Shown: positions 1 to 14,384 of the stretch, piece after piece | How positions within the stretch are numbered: position 1 is the first letter of the stretch | How the letters are laid out: each line of letters opens with the position of its first letter | The notes under the pieces: model-generated | Told to the model about the DNA's origin: nothing | What the model saw: only the letters and a program-made list of their open reading frames with translations | Database searches by the model: none | Origin: Cylicocyclus nassatus | Lineage: Eukaryota > Nematoda > Chromadorea > Rhabditida > Strongylidae | Assembly (NCBI GenBank): GCA_958299035.1 | Contig: CATQJL010000001.1 | Location: forward strand, 23,083,898-23,147,897 | Reading direction: 5' to 3' | DNA: 64,000 nt | Position numbers and translations under genes: made by a program

Positions 1-1641
1 CGCTTGAAGGCCGTTTAGGAATTATAAGAACTGCCCCAAACGTACAAAAATCTGTTTACCTGCCCGATCGGGTTGCCCTACGTGCCGCTTACAGACCGAC
101 AGTAACTATTCAGAAAGAAAGTTTATGCCCTGCGTGCCGCTTGAAGATCGTTTAGGAATTATAAGAACTGCCCCAAACGTACAAAAATCTGTTTCCCTGC
201 TCGATCGGGTTGCCCTACGTGCCGCTTACAGACCGACAGTAACTATTCAGAAAGAAAGTTTATGCCCTACGTGCGGCTTGAAGATCGTTTAGGAATTATA
301 AGAACTGCCCCAAACGTACAAAAATCTGTTTACCTGCCCGATCGGGTTGCCCTACGTGCCGCTTACAGACCGACAGTAATTATTCAGAAAGAAAGTTTAT
401 GCCCTACGTGCCGCTTGAAGATCGTTTAGGAATTATAAGAACTGCCCCAAACGTACAAAAATCTGTTTCCCTGCTCGATCGGGTTGCCCTAAGTGCCGCT
501 TACAGACCGAGAGTAACTATTCAGAAAGAAAGTTTATGCCCTACGTGCTGCTTGAAGATCGTTCAAGAATTATAAGAACTGCCCCAAACGTACAAAAATC
601 TGTTTCCCTGCCCGACGGGGTTGCCCTACGTGCCGCTCACAGACCGAGAAACTATTCAAAATGAAAGTTTATTCCCTACCTGCCGCTTGAAGACCGGTAA
701 AAAATTACAAAAACTGCCATAACATACAAAAATCTGTTTCCCTGCCCGATCGGGTTGCCCTACGTTCCGCTTACAGACCGACAGTAACTATTCAAAAAAA
801 GTTCATACCTTACGTGCCGCTTGAAGACCGTTCAGGAGTTATAAGAACTGCCCCAAACGTACAAAAATCTGTTTCCCTGCCCGACCGGGTTGCCCTACGT
901 GCCGCTTACAGAATGAGAGTAACTATTCAAAATGAAAGTTTATTCCCTACGTGCCGCTTGAAGACCGTTTAAGAATTACAAGAACTGCCCCAAACATAAG
1001 AAATCTGAAAAAAATCCGCTTACAGACCGACAGTCAAAAAGAAAGTTTATGCCCTACGTGCCGCTTGAAGATCGTTTAAGAATTATAAGAACTGCCCCAA
1101 ACGTACAAAAATCTGTTTCCCTGCTCGATCGGGTTGCCCTAAGTGCCGCTTACAGACCGAGAGTAACTATTCAGAAAGAAAGTTTATGCCCTACGTGCCG
1201 CTTGAAGATCGTTTAAGAATTATAAGAACTGCCCCAAACGTACAAAAATCTGTTTCCCTGCCCGACGGGGTTGCCCTACGTGCCGCTCACAGACCGAGAA
1301 ACTATTCAAAATGAAAGTTTATTCCCTACGTGCCGCTTGTAGACCGGTAAAAAATTACAAGAACTGCCATAACATAAAAATTCTGTTTCCCTGTTCGATC
1401 GGGTTGCCCTACGTGCCGCTTACAGACCGAGAGTAACTATTCAGAAAGAAAGTTTATGCCCTACGTGCCGCTTGAAGGCCGTTTAAGAATTACAAGAACT
1501 GCCCCAAACGTAAGAAATTTGAAAAAAAAATCCGCTTACAGACCGATAGTCAAAAAGAAAGTTTATGCCCTACGTGCCGCTTGAAGATCGTTTAGGAATT
1601 ATAAGAACTGCCCCAAACGTACAAAAATCTGTTTACCTGCC

Positions 1642-4600
1642 CGATCGAGTTGCCCTACGTGCCGCTTACAGACCGACAGTAACTATTCAGAAAGAAAGTT
1701 TATGCCCTGCGTGCCGCTTGAAGATCGTTTAGGAATTATAAGAACTGCCCCAAACATACAAAAATCTGTTTACCTGCCCGATCGGGTTGCCCTACGTGCC
1801 GCTTACAGACCGACAGTAACTATTCAGAAAGAAAGTTGATGCCCTACGTGCCGCTTACAGACCGACAGTAACTATTCAGAAAGAAAGTTTATGCCCTACG
1901 TGCCGCTTGAAGATCGTTTAGGAATTATAAGAACTGCCCCAAACGTACAAAAATCTGTTTACCTGCCCGATCGGGTTGCCCTACGTCCGCTTACAGACCG
2001 ACAGTAACTGTTCAGAAAGAAAGTTTATGCCCTACGTGCCGCTTGAAGATGTTTAGGAATTATAAGAACTGCCCCAAACATACAAAAATCTGTTTACCTG
2101 CCCGATCGGGTTGCCCTACGTGCCGCTTACAGACCGACAGTAACTATTCAGAAAGAAAGTTTATACCCTACGTGCCGCTTGAAGATCGTTTAGGAATTAT
2201 AAGAACTGCCCCAAACGTACAAAAATCTGTTTACCTGCCCGATCGGGTTGCCCTACGTGCCGCTTACAGACCGACAGTAACTATTCAGAAAGAAAGTTGA
2301 TGCCCTACGTGCCGCTTACAGACCGACAGTAACTATTCAGAAAGAAAGTTTATGCCCTACGTGCCGCTTGAAGATCGTTTAGGAATTATAAGAACTGCCC
2401 CAAACGTACAAAAATCTGTTTACCTGCCCGATCGGGTTGCCCTACGTCCGCTTACAGACCGACAGTAACTGTTCAGAAAGAAAGTTTATGCCCTACGTGC
2501 CGCTTGAAGATGTTTAGGAATTATAAGAACTGCCCCAAACATACAAAAATCTGTTTACCTGCCCGATCGGGTTGCCCTACGTGCCGCTTACAGACCGACA
2601 GTAACTATTCAGAAAGAAAGTTTATACCCTACGTGCCGCTTGAAGATCGTTTAGGAATTATGAGAACTGCCCCAAACGTACAAAAATCTGTTTACCTGCC
2701 CGATCGGGTTGCCCTACGTGCCGCTTACAGACCGAGAGTAACTATTCAAAATGAAAGTTTATTCCCTACGTGCCGCTTGTAGACCGGTAAAAAATTACAA
2801 GAACTGCCATAACATAAAAATTCTGTTTCCCTGCTCGATCGGGTTGCCCTACGTGCCGCTTACAGACCGAGAGTAACTATTCAGAACGAAAGTTTATGCC
2901 CTACGTGCCGCTTGAAGGCCGTTTAGGAATTATAAGAACTGCCCCAAACGTACAAAAATCTGTTTACCTGCCCGATCGGGTTGCCCTACGTGCCGCTTAC
3001 AGACCGAGAGTAACTATTCAAAATGAAAGTTTATTCCCTACGTGCCGCTTGTAGACCGGTAAAAAATTACAAGAACTGCCATAACATAAAAATTCTGTTT
3101 CCCTGCTCGATCGGGTTGCCCTACGTGCCGCTTACAGACCGAGAGTAACTATTCAGAACGAAAGTTTATGCCCTACGTGCCGCTTGAAGGCCGTTTAGGA
3201 ATTATAAGAACTGCCCCAAACGTACAAAAATCTGTTTACCTGCCCGATCGGGTTGCCCTACGTGCCGCTTACAGACCGACAGTAACTATTCAGAACGAAA
3301 GTTTATGCCCTACGTGCCGCTTGAAGGCCGTTTAAGAATTACAAGAACTGCCCCAAACGTAAGAAATTTGAAAAAAAAATCCGCTTACAGACCGATAGTC
3401 AAAAAGAAAGTTTATGCCCTACGTGCCGCTTGAAGATCGTTTAGGAATTATAAGAACTGCCCCAAACGTACAAAAATCTGTTTACCTGCCCGATCGAGTT
3501 GCCCTACGTGCCGCTTACAGACCGACAGTAACTATTCAGAAAGAAAGTTTATGCCCTGCGTGCCGCTTGAAGATCGTTTAGGAATTATAAGAACTGCCCC
3601 AAACATACAAAAATCTGTTTACCTGCCCGATCGGGTTGCCCTACGTGCCGCTTACAGACCGACAGTAACTATTCAGAAAGAAAGTTGATGCCCTACGTGC
3701 CGCTTACAGACCGACAGTAACTATTCAGAAAGAAAGTTTATGCCCTACGTGCCGCTTGAAGATCGTTTAGGAATTATAAGAACTGCCCCAAACGTACAAA
3801 AATCTGTTTACCTGCCCGATCGGGTTGCCCTACGTCCGCTTACAGACCGACAGTAACTGTTCAGAAAGAAAGTTTATGCCCTACGTGCCGCTTGAAGATG
3901 TTTAGGAATTATAAGAACTGCCCCAAACATACAAAAATCTGTTTACCTGCCCGATCGGGTTGCCCTACGTGCCGCTTACAGACCGACAGTAACTATTCAG
4001 AAAGAAAGTTTATACCCTACGTGCCGCTTGAAGATCGTTTAGGAATTATAAGAACTGCCCCAAACGTACAAAAATCTGTTTACCTGCCCGATCGGGTTGC
4101 CCTACGTGCCGCTTACAGACCGACAGTAACTATTCAGAAAGAAAGTTGATGCCCTACGTGCCGCTTACAGACCGACAGTAACTATTCAGAAAGAAAGTTT
4201 ATGCCCTACGTGCCGCTTGAAGATCGTTTAGGAATTATAAGAACTGCCCCAAACGTACAAAAATCTGTTTACCTGCCCGATCGGGTTGCCCTACGTCCGC
4301 TTACAGACCGACAGTAACTGTTCAGAAAGAAAGTTTATGCCCTACGTGCCGCTTGAAGATGTTTAGGAATTATAAGAACTGCCCCAAACATACAAAAATC
4401 TGTTTACCTGCCCGATCGGGTTGCCCTACGTGCCGCTTACAGACCGACAGTAACTATTCAGAAAGAAAGTTTATACCCTACGTGCCGCTTGAAGATCGTT
4501 TAGGAATTATGAGAACTGCCCCAAACGTACAAAAATCTGTTTACCTGCCCGATCGGGTTGCCCTACGTGCCGCTTACAGACCGAGAGTAACTATTCAAAA

Positions 4601-5339
4601 TGAAAGTTTATTCCCTACGTGCCGCTTGTAGACCGGTAAAAAATTACAAGAACTGCCATAACATAAAAATTCTGTTTCCCTGCTCGATCGGGTTGCCCTA
4701 CGTGCCGCTTACAGACCGAGAGTAACTATTCAGAACGAAAGTTTATGCCCTACGTGCCGCTTGAAGGCCGTTTAGGAATTATAAGAACTGCCCCAAACGT
4801 ACAAAAATCTGTTTACCTGCCCGATCGGGTTGCCCTACGTGCCGCTTACAGACCGAGAGTAACTATTCAAAATGAAAGTTTATTCCCTACGTGCCGCTTG
4901 TAGACCGGTAAAAAATTACAAGAACTGCCATAACATAAAAATTCTGTTTCCCTGCTCGATCGGGTTGCCCTACGTGCCGCTTACAGACCGAGAGTAACTA
5001 TTCAGAACGAAAGTTTATGCCCTACGTGCCGCTTGAAGGCCGTTTAGGAATTATAAGAACTGCCCCAAACGTACAAAAATCTGTTTACCTGCCCGATCGG
5101 GTTGCCCTACGTGCCGCTTACAGACCGACAGTAACTATTCAGAACGAAAGTTTATGCCCTACGTGCCGCTTGAAGGCCGTTTAAGAATTACAAGAACTGC
5201 CCCAAACGTAAGAAATTTGAAAAAAAAATCCGCTTACAGACCGATAGTCAAAAAGAAAGTTTATGCCCTACGTGCCGCTTGAAGATCGTTTAGGAATTAT
5301 AAGAACTGCCCCAAACGTACAAAAATCTGTTTACCTGCC
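1642..5339. repeat. Higher-order repeat, two 1849-base units in tandem
   Basis: A diagnostic variant, 'cgatcgagttgcc' instead of 'cgatcgggttgcc', recurs at 1642 and 3491, exactly 1849 bases apart. Other landmarks repeat at the same offset (2043 and 3892; 2504 and 4353). The two units look almost identical over their length. Within them a 461-base block is itself repeated (2043 and 2504). Confidence 0.9.
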
Positions 5340-5990
5340 CGATCGGGTTGCCCTACGTGCCGCTTACAGACCGAGAGTAACTATTCAAAATGAAAGTTTA
5401 TTCCCTACGTGCCGCTTGTAGACCGGTAAAAAATTACAAGAACTGCCATAACATAAAAATTCTGTTTCCCTGCTCGATCGGGTTGCCCTACGTGCCGCTT
5501 ACAGACCGAGAGTAACTATTCAGAAAGAAAGTTTATGCCCTACGTGCCGCTTGAAGATCGTTTAAGAATTATAAGAACTGCCCCAAACGTACAAAAATCT
5601 GTTTCCCTGCCCGACGGGGTTGCCCTACGTGCCGCTCACAGACCGAGAAACTATTCAAAATGAAAGTTTATTCCCTACGTGCCGCTTGTAGACCGGTAAA
5701 AAATTACAAGAACTGCCATAACATAAAAATTCTGTTTCCCTGCTCGATCGGGTTGCCCTACGTGCCGCTTACAGACCGAGAGTAACTATTCAGAAAGAAA
5801 GTTTATGCCCTACGTGCCGCTTGAAGGCCGTTTAAGAATTACAAGAACTGCCCCAAACGTAAGAAATTTGAAAAAAAAATCCGCTTACAGACCGATAGTC
5901 AAAAAGAAAGTTTATGCCCTACGTGCCGCTTGAAGATCGTTTAGGAATTATAAGAACTGCCCCAAACGTACAAAAATCTGTTTACCTGCC

Positions 5991-8900
5991 CGATCGAGTT
6001 GCCCTACGTGCCGCTTACAGACCGACAGTAACTATTCAGAAAGAAAGTTTATGCCCTGCGTGCCGCTTGAAGATCGTTTAGGAATTATAAGAACTGCCCC
6101 AAACATACAAAAATCTGTTTACCTGCCCGATCGGGTTGCCCTACGTGCCGCTTACAGACCGACAGTAACTATTCAGAAAGAAAGTTGATGCCCTACGTGC
6201 CGCTTACAGACCGACAGTAACTATTCAGAAAGAAAGTTTATGCCCTACGTGCCGCTTGAAGATCGTTTAGGAATTATAAGAACTGCCCCAAACGTACAAA
6301 AATCTGTTTACCTGCCCGATCGGGTTGCCCTACGTCCGCTTACAGACCGACAGTAACTGTTCAGAAAGAAAGTTTATGCCCTACGTGCCGCTTGAAGATG
6401 TTTAGGAATTATAAGAACTGCCCCAAACATACAAAAATCTGTTTACCTGCCCGATCGGGTTGCCCTACGTGCCGCTTACAGACCGACAGTAACTATTCAG
6501 AAAGAAAGTTTATACCCTACGTGCCGCTTGAAGATCGTTTAGGAATTATAAGAACTGCCCCAAACGTACAAAAATCTGTTTACCTGCCCGATCGGGTTGC
6601 CCTACGTGCCGCTTACAGACCGACAGTAACTATTCAGAAAGAAAGTTGATGCCCTACGTGCCGCTTACAGACCGACAGTAACTATTCAGAAAGAAAGTTT
6701 ATGCCCTACGTGCCGCTTGAAGATCGTTTAGGAATTATAAGAACTGCCCCAAACGTACAAAAATCTGTTTACCTGCCCGATCGGGTTGCCCTACGTCCGC
6801 TTACAGACCGACAGTAACTGTTCAGAAAGAAAGTTTATGCCCTACGTGCCGCTTGAAGATGTTTAGGAATTATAAGAACTGCCCCAAACATACAAAAATC
6901 TGTTTACCTGCCCGATCGGGTTGCCCTACGTGCCGCTTACAGACCGACAGTAACTATTCAGAAAGAAAGTTTATACCCTACGTGCCGCTTGAAGATCGTT
7001 TAGGAATTATGAGAACTGCCCCAAACGTACAAAAATCTGTTTACCTGCCCGATCGGGTTGCCCTACGTGCCGCTTACAGACCGAGAGTAACTATTCAAAA
7101 TGAAAGTTTATTCCCTACGTGCCGCTTGTAGACCGGTAAAAAATTACAAGAACTGCCATAACATAAAAATTCTGTTTCCCTGCTCGATCGGGTTGCCCTA
7201 CGTGCCGCTTACAGACCGAGAGTAACTATTCAGAACGAAAGTTTATGCCCTACGTGCCGCTTGAAGGCCGTTTAGGAATTATAAGAACTGCCCCAAACGT
7301 ACAAAAATCTGTTTACCTGCCCGATCGGGTTGCCCTACGTGCCGCTTACAGACCGAGAGTAACTATTCAAAATGAAAGTTTATTCCCTACGTGCCGCTTG
7401 TAGACCGGTAAAAAATTACAAGAACTGCCATAACATAAAAATTCTGTTTCCCTGCTCGATCGGGTTGCCCTACGTGCCGCTTACAGACCGAGAGTAACTA
7501 TTCAGAACGAAAGTTTATGCCCTACGTGCCGCTTGAAGGCCGTTTAGGAATTATAAGAACTGCCCCAAACGTACAAAAATCTGTTTACCTGCCCGATCGG
7601 GTTGCCCTACGTGCCGCTTACAGACCGACAGTAACTATTCAGAACGAAAGTTTATGCCCTACGTGCCGCTTGAAGGCCGTTTAAGAATTACAAGAACTGC
7701 CCCAAACGTAAGAAATTTGAAAAAAAAATCCGCTTACAGACCGATAGTCAAAAAGAAAGTTTATGCCCTACGTGCCGCTTGAAGATCGTTTAGGAATTAT
7801 AAGAACTGCCCCAAACGTACAAAAATCTGTTTACCTGCCCGATCGAGTTGCCCTACGTGCCGCTTACAGACCGACAGTAACTATTCAGAAAGAAAGTTTA
7901 TGCCCTGCGTGCCGCTTGAAGATCGTTTAGGAATTATAAGAACTGCCCCAAACATACAAAAATCTGTTTACCTGCCCGATCGGGTTGCCCTACGTGCCGC
8001 TTACAGACCGACAGTAACTATTCAGAAAGAAAGTTGATGCCCTACGTGCCGCTTACAGACCGACAGTAACTATTCAGAAAGAAAGTTTATGCCCTACGTG
8101 CCGCTTGAAGATCGTTTAGGAATTATAAGAACTGCCCCAAACGTACAAAAATCTGTTTACCTGCCCGATCGGGTTGCCCTACGTCCGCTTACAGACCGAC
8201 AGTAACTGTTCAGAAAGAAAGTTTATGCCCTACGTGCCGCTTGAAGATGTTTAGGAATTATAAGAACTGCCCCAAACATACAAAAATCTGTTTACCTGCC
8301 CGATCGGGTTGCCCTACGTGCCGCTTACAGACCGACAGTAACTATTCAGAAAGAAAGTTTATACCCTACGTGCCGCTTGAAGATCGTTTAGGAATTATAA
8401 GAACTGCCCCAAACGTACAAAAATCTGTTTACCTGCCCGATCGGGTTGCCCTACGTGCCGCTTACAGACCGACAGTAACTATTCAGAAAGAAAGTTGATG
8501 CCCTACGTGCCGCTTACAGACCGAGAGTAACTATTCAAAATGAAAGTTTATTCCCTACGTGCCGCTTGTAGACCGGTAAAAAATTACAAGAACTGCCATA
8601 ACATAAAAATTCTGTTTCCCTGCTCGATCGGGTTGCCCTACGTGCCGCTTACAGACCGAGAGTAACTATTCAGAACGAAAGTTTATGCCCTACGTGCCGC
8701 TTGAAGGCCGTTTAGGAATTATAAGAACTGCCCCAAACGTACAAAAATCTGTTTACCTGCCCGATCGGGTTGCCCTACGTGCCGCTTACAGACCGAGAGT
8801 AACTATTCAAAATGAAAGTTTATTCCCTACGTGCCGCTTGTAGACCGGTAAAAAATTACAAGAACTGCCATAACATAAAAATTCTGTTTCCCTGCTCGAT

Positions 8901-9688
8901 CGGGTTGCCCTACGTGCCGCTTACAGACCGAGAGTAACTATTCAGAACGAAAGTTTATGCCCTACGTGCCGCTTGAAGGCCGTTTAGGAATTATAAGAAC
9001 TGCCCCAAACGTACAAAAATCTGTTTACCTGCCCGATCGGGTTGCCCTACGCGCCGCTTACAGACCGAGAGTAACTATTCAAAATGAAAGTTTATTCCCT
9101 ACGTGCCGCTTGTAGACCGGTAAAAAATTACAAGAACTGCCATAACATAAAAATTCTGTTTCCCTGCTCGATCGGGTTGCCCTACGTTCCGCTTACAGAC
9201 CGACAGTAACTATTCAAAAAAAAGTTCATACCTTACGTGCCGCTTGAAGATGTTTAGGAATTATAAGAACTGCCCCAAACGTACAAAAATCTGTTTACCT
9301 GCCCGATCGGGTTGCCCTACGTGCCGCTTACAGACCGAGAGTAACTATTCAAAATGAAAGTTTATTCCCTACGTGCCGCTTGTAGACCGGTAAAAAATTA
9401 CAAGAACTGCCATAACATAAAAATTCTGTTTCCCTGCTCGATCGGGTTGCCCTACGTTCCGCTTACAGACCGACAGTAACTATTCAAAAAAAAGTTCATA
9501 CCTTACGTGCCGCTTGAAGACCGTTCAGGAATTGTAAGAACTGCCCCAAACGTACAAAAATCTGTTTCCCTGCCCGACCGGGTTGCCCTACGTGCCGCTT
9601 ACAGACCGAGAGTAACTATTCAAAATGAAAGTTTATTCCCTACGTGCCGCTTGAAGGCCGTTTAAGAATTACAAGAACTGCCCCAATC
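5991..9688. repeat. Higher-order repeat, third unit and shortened fourth unit
   Basis: The 'cgatcgag' marker recurs at 5991 and 7840, again 1849 bases apart, but the third unit starts 2500 bases after the second, 651 more than one period. The extra block (about 5340-5990) resembles sequence from about 1150-1560. The fourth unit departs from the pattern near 8520, where a 461-base sub-block seen in the other units is missing. This is what unequal exchange within an array would leave. Confidence 0.8.
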
Positions 9689-12600
9689 ATAAGAAATTTG
9701 AAAAAAAAAATCCGCTTACAGACCGATAGTCAAAAAGAAAGTTTATGCCCTACGTGCCGCTTGAAGATCGTTTAGGAATTATAAGAACTGCCCCAAACGT
9801 ACAAAAATCTGTTTACCTGCCCGATCGGGTTGCCCTACGTGCCGCTTACAGACCGACAGTAACTGTTCAGAAAGAAAGTTTATGCCCTACGTGCCGCTTG
9901 AAGATGTTTAGGAATTATAAGAACTGCCCCAAACGTACAAAAATCTGTTTACCTGCCCGATCGGGTTGCCCTACGTGCCGCTTACAGACCGACAGTAACT
10001 ATTCAAAAAGAAAGTTTATGCCCTACGTGCCGCTTGAAGATCGTTTAGGAATTATAAGAACTGCCCCAAACGTACAAAAATCTGTTTACCTGCCCGATCG
10101 GGTTGCCCTACGTCCGCTTACAGACCGACAGTAACTGTTCAGAAAGAAAGTTTATGCCCTACGTGCCGCTTGAAGATGTTTAGGAATTATAAGAACTGCC
10201 CCAAACATACAAAAATCTGTTTACCTGCCCGATCGGGTTGCCCTACGTGCCGCTTACAGACCGACAGTAACTATTCAGAAAGAAAGTTTATACCCTACGT
10301 GCCGCTTGAAGATCGTTTAGGAATTATAAGAACTGCCCCAAACGTACAAAAATCTGTTTACCTGCCCGATCGGGTTGCCCTACGTGCCGCTTACAGACCG
10401 ACAGTAACTATTCAGAAAGAAAGTTGATGCCCTACGTGCCGCTTACAGACCGACAGTAACTATTCAGAAAGAAAGTTTATGCCCTAAGTGCCGCTTGAAG
10501 ATCGTTTAGGAATTATAAGAACTGCCCCAAACGTACAAAAATCTGTTTACCTGCCCGATCGGGTTGCCCTACGTCCGCTTACAGACCGACAGTAACTGTT
10601 CAGAAAGAAAGTTTATGCCCTACGTGCCGCTTGAAGATGTTTAGGAATTATAAGAACTGCCCCAAACATACAAAAATCTGTTTACCTGCCCGATCGGGTT
10701 GCCCTACGTGCCGCTTACAGACCGACAGTAACTATTCAGAAAGAAAGTTTATACCCTACGTGCCGCTTGAAGATCGTTTAGGAATTATGAGAACTGCCCC
10801 AAACGTACAAAAATCTGTTTACCTGCCCGATCGGGTTGCCCTACGTGCCGCTTACGGACCGAGAGTAACTATTCAAAATGAAAGTTTATTCCCTACGTGC
10901 CGCTTGTAGACCGGTAAAAAATTACAAGAACTGCCATAACATAAAAATTCTGTTTCCCTGCTCGATCGGGTTGCCCTACGTGCCGCTTACAGACCGAGAG
11001 TAACTATTCAGAACGAAAGTTTATGCCCTACGTGCCGCTTGAAGGCCGTTTAGGAATTATAAGAACTGCCCCAAACGTACAAAAATCTGTTTACCTGCCC
11101 GATCGGGTTGCCCTACGTGCCGCTTACAGACCGAGAGTAACTATTCAAAATGAAAGTTTATTCCCTACGTGCCGCTTGTAGACCGGTAAAAAATTACAAG
11201 AACTGCCATAACATAAAAATTCTGTTTCCCTGCTCGATCGGGTTGCCCTACGTGCCGCTTACAGACCGAGAGTAACTATTCAGAACGAAAGTTTATGCCC
11301 TACGTGCCGCTTGAAGGCCGTTTAGGAATTATAAGAACTGCCCCAAACGTACAAAAATCTGTTTACCTGCCCGATCGGGTTGCCCTACGTGCCGCTTACA
11401 GACCGAGAGTAACTATTCAAAATGAAAGTTTATCCCCTACGTGCCGCTTGTAGACCGGTAAAAAATTACAAGAACTGCCATAACATAAAAATTCTGTTTC
11501 CCTGCTCGATCGGGTTGCCCTACGTTCCGCTTACAGACCGACAGTAACTATTCAAAAAAAAGTTCATACCTTACGTGCCGCTTGAAGACCGTTCAGGAAT
11601 TGTAAGAACTGCCCCAAACGTACAAAAATCTGTTTCCCTGCCCGACCGGGTTGCCCTACGTGCCGCTTACAGACCGAGAGTAACTATTCAAAATGAAAGT
11701 TTATTCCCTACGTGCCGCTTGAAGGCCGTTTAAGAATTACAAGAACTGCCCCAATCATAAGAAATTTGAAAAAAAAATCCGCTTACAGACCGATAGTCAA
11801 AAAGAAAGTTTATGCCCTACGTGCCGCTTGAAGATCGTTTAGGAATTATAAGAACTGCCCCAAACGTACAAAAATCTGTTTACCTGCCCGATCGGGTTGC
11901 CCTACGTGCCGCTTACAGACCGACAGTAACTGTTCAGAAAGAAAGTTTATGCCCTACGTGCCGCTTGAAGATCGTTTAGGAATTATAAGAACTGCCCTAA
12001 ACATACAAAAATCTGTTTACCTGCCCGATCGGGTTGCCCTACGTGCCGCTTACAGACCGACAGTAACTATTCAGAAAGAAAGTTTATACCCTACGTGCCG
12101 CTTGAAGATCGTTTAGGAATTATAAGAACTGCCCCAAACGTACAAAAATCTGTTTCCCTGCCCGACCGGGTTGCCCTACGTGCCGCTTACAGACCGAGAG
12201 TAACTATTCAAAATGAAAGTTTATTCCCTACGTGCCGCTTGTAGACCGGTAAAAAACTACAAGAACTGCCATAACATAAAAATTCTGTTTCCCTGCTCGA
12301 TCGGGTTGCCCTACGTGCCGCTTACAGACCGAGAGTAACTATTCAGAAAGAAAGTTTATTCCCTACGTGCCGCTTGAAGATCGTTTAGGAATTATAAGAA
12401 CTGCCCTAAACATACAAAAATCTGTTTACCTGCCCGATCGGGTTGCCCTACGTGCCGCTTACAGACCGACAGTAACTATTCAGAAAGAAAGTTTATACCC
12501 TACGTGCCGCTTGAAGATCGTTTAGGAATTATAAGAACTGCCCCAAACGTACAAAAATCTGTTTCCCTGCCCGACCGGGTTGCCCTACGTGCCGCTTACA

Positions 12601-13570
12601 GACCGAGAGTAACTATTCAAAATGAAAGTTTATTCCCTACGTGCCGCTTGTAGACCGGTAAAAAACTACAAGAACTGCCATAACATAAAAATTCTGTTTC
12701 CCTGCTCGATCGGGTTGCCCTACGTGCCGCTTACAGACCGAGAGTAACTATTCAGAAAGAAAGTTTATTCCCTACGTGCCGCTTGAAGATCGTTTAGGAA
12801 TTATAAGAACTGCCCCAAACGTACAAAAATCTGTTTCCCTGCTCGATCGGGTTGCCCTACGTTCCGCTTACAGACCGAGAGTAACTATTCAGAAAGAAAG
12901 TTTATGCCCTACGTGCCGCTTGAAGATCGTTTAAGAATTATAAGAACTGCCCCAAACGTACAAAAATCTGTTTCCCTGCCCGACCGGGTTGCCCTACGTG
13001 CCGCTTACAGACCGAGAGTAACTATTCAAAATGAAAGTTTATTCCCTACGTGCCGCTTGTAGACCGGTAAAAAACTACAAGAACTGCCATAAAATACAAA
13101 AATCTGTTTCCCTGCCCGATCGGGTTGCCCTACGTTCCGCTTACAGACCGACAGTAACTATTCAAAAAAAAGTTCAACCTTACGTGCCGCTTGAAGACCG
13201 TTCAGGAATTATAAGAACTGCCCCAAACGTACAAAAATCTGTTTCCCTGCTCGATCGGGTTGCCCTACGTGCCGCTTACAGACCGAGAGTAACTATTCAG
13301 AAAGAAAGGTTATGCCCTACGTGCCGCTTGAAGACCGTTTAAGAGTTACAAGAACTGCCCCAAACATAAGAAATCTGAAAAAAAAATCCGCTTACAGACC
13401 GATAGTCAAAAAGAAAGTTTATGTACGTGCCGCTTGAAGATCGTTTAGGAATTATAAGAACTGCCCCAAACATACAAAAATCTGTTTACCTGCCCGATCG
13501 GGCTGCCCTACGTGCCGCTTACAGACCGACAGTAACTATTCAAAAAGAAAGTTCATGCCCTACGTGCCGC

Positions 13571-13775
13571 TTGGAAATCGTATATATAAATACGACTCTA
13601 CAGAAAGAGAACAACGAAATCAAGTATTTACAGCGTATTCTCAAACTGCCGTGCATGCCACCTTTGGACTTCCAATTCTGAGAACTTCCCCAAACGTACA
13701 AAAATCTGTTCCCTGCCCGATGGAATTGCCCTACGTGCCTCTTACACACCGATACCCACGAAAAAAAAGCAAGGC
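13571..13775. repeat. Degenerate edge of the satellite array
   Basis: After the last canonical monomer a short unrelated stretch follows, then one more diverged piece ('acgtacaaaaatctgtt' and 'ttgccctacgtgcc' near 13697-13740). Array similarity stops by about 13775. Higher divergence at an array edge is usual. Confidence 0.75.
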
Positions 13776-14384
13776 TGTTGTTAGATAAACGCTTCTAAAA
13801 GTACCAGCGAGACTAAGGTATTCACGCACTCTCTTGTCTACACTCGAAAGCAAGATAATCCTAAAGTGACTGTTGTTAGAGCATTTTTACGAAGATTTGA
13901 GAATATAGATGAATTTAGCTCAAGTCACGCTTTCACGCAATTTGGCATTATTTCAAAAGCAACTAATAGGAGTAGAACATGTTTGAAAGACACATTCTGG
14001 GATAACAGGCTCGAAAAAAAAAACACCCGGACACTGGCGACCCACTCTCAAAATCATTGCGACACTCATGATCGCCTTTCGAAACCTGTGTGACCCTTTT
14101 ACGAAAATCTGCTTGGTCACTCGTTATGAAATTTGGCAGCGTTCCAAAACGCATGCCACTTGGCAGCAATCCAATTCCAAAGATTAGTGTATTTCATCAT
14201 AATTTTTACGTCTGCGGCCTCCTCGTTTGCCATGATCCAACTATCAGCGGCTTAATGGGTAAACAACGAATTCGTTATATATTACGTAGTGATACGGTGC
14301 GAGCTAACTAATAAAATTTGAGGTCTAAAATTAGTGCTATATAGAGTAGACTAAGCCAATTTCAGAGACGTGTCGTACGGTAAC
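13776..14384. other. Unassigned sequence between array and duplication
   Basis: I see no repeat of the neighbouring families, no exon and no RNA gene here. The short open frames on both strands overlap each other and show no recognisable domain. Confidence 0.5.

Larger units (their letters stand above)
1..13570. repeat. Satellite array, 137-base monomer
   Basis: The whole interval is a tandem array. One monomer can be counted from 'gaagatcgtttaggaattat' to the next 'gccgctt', giving 137 bases. Each monomer holds the motif 'ccctacgtgccgctt' twice, once followed by 'acagaccg' and once by 'gaagatcg', so it looks like two unequal related halves. Variants include a shortened monomer with 'gaaaaaaaaatccgcttac' and one with 'gaccggtaaaaaattacaag'. 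Reading frames of 85-129 codons occur only because the unit lacks stops in some frames. 137 is not a multiple of 3, so successive units shift frame and no repeat protein is implied. The array runs off the left edge. Confidence 0.97.

Noticed and set aside
2043..10909. Repeated small proteins of 85-129 residues with Cys-containing motifs in the satellite
   Set aside because: The monomer length of 137 is not divisible by three, so frame shifts from unit to unit; identity is at DNA level and there is no start context or splice support.
1..13570. CRISPR-like array
   Set aside because: Units are tandem and near-identical with no unique spacers between short repeats, and the surroundings are eukaryotic.
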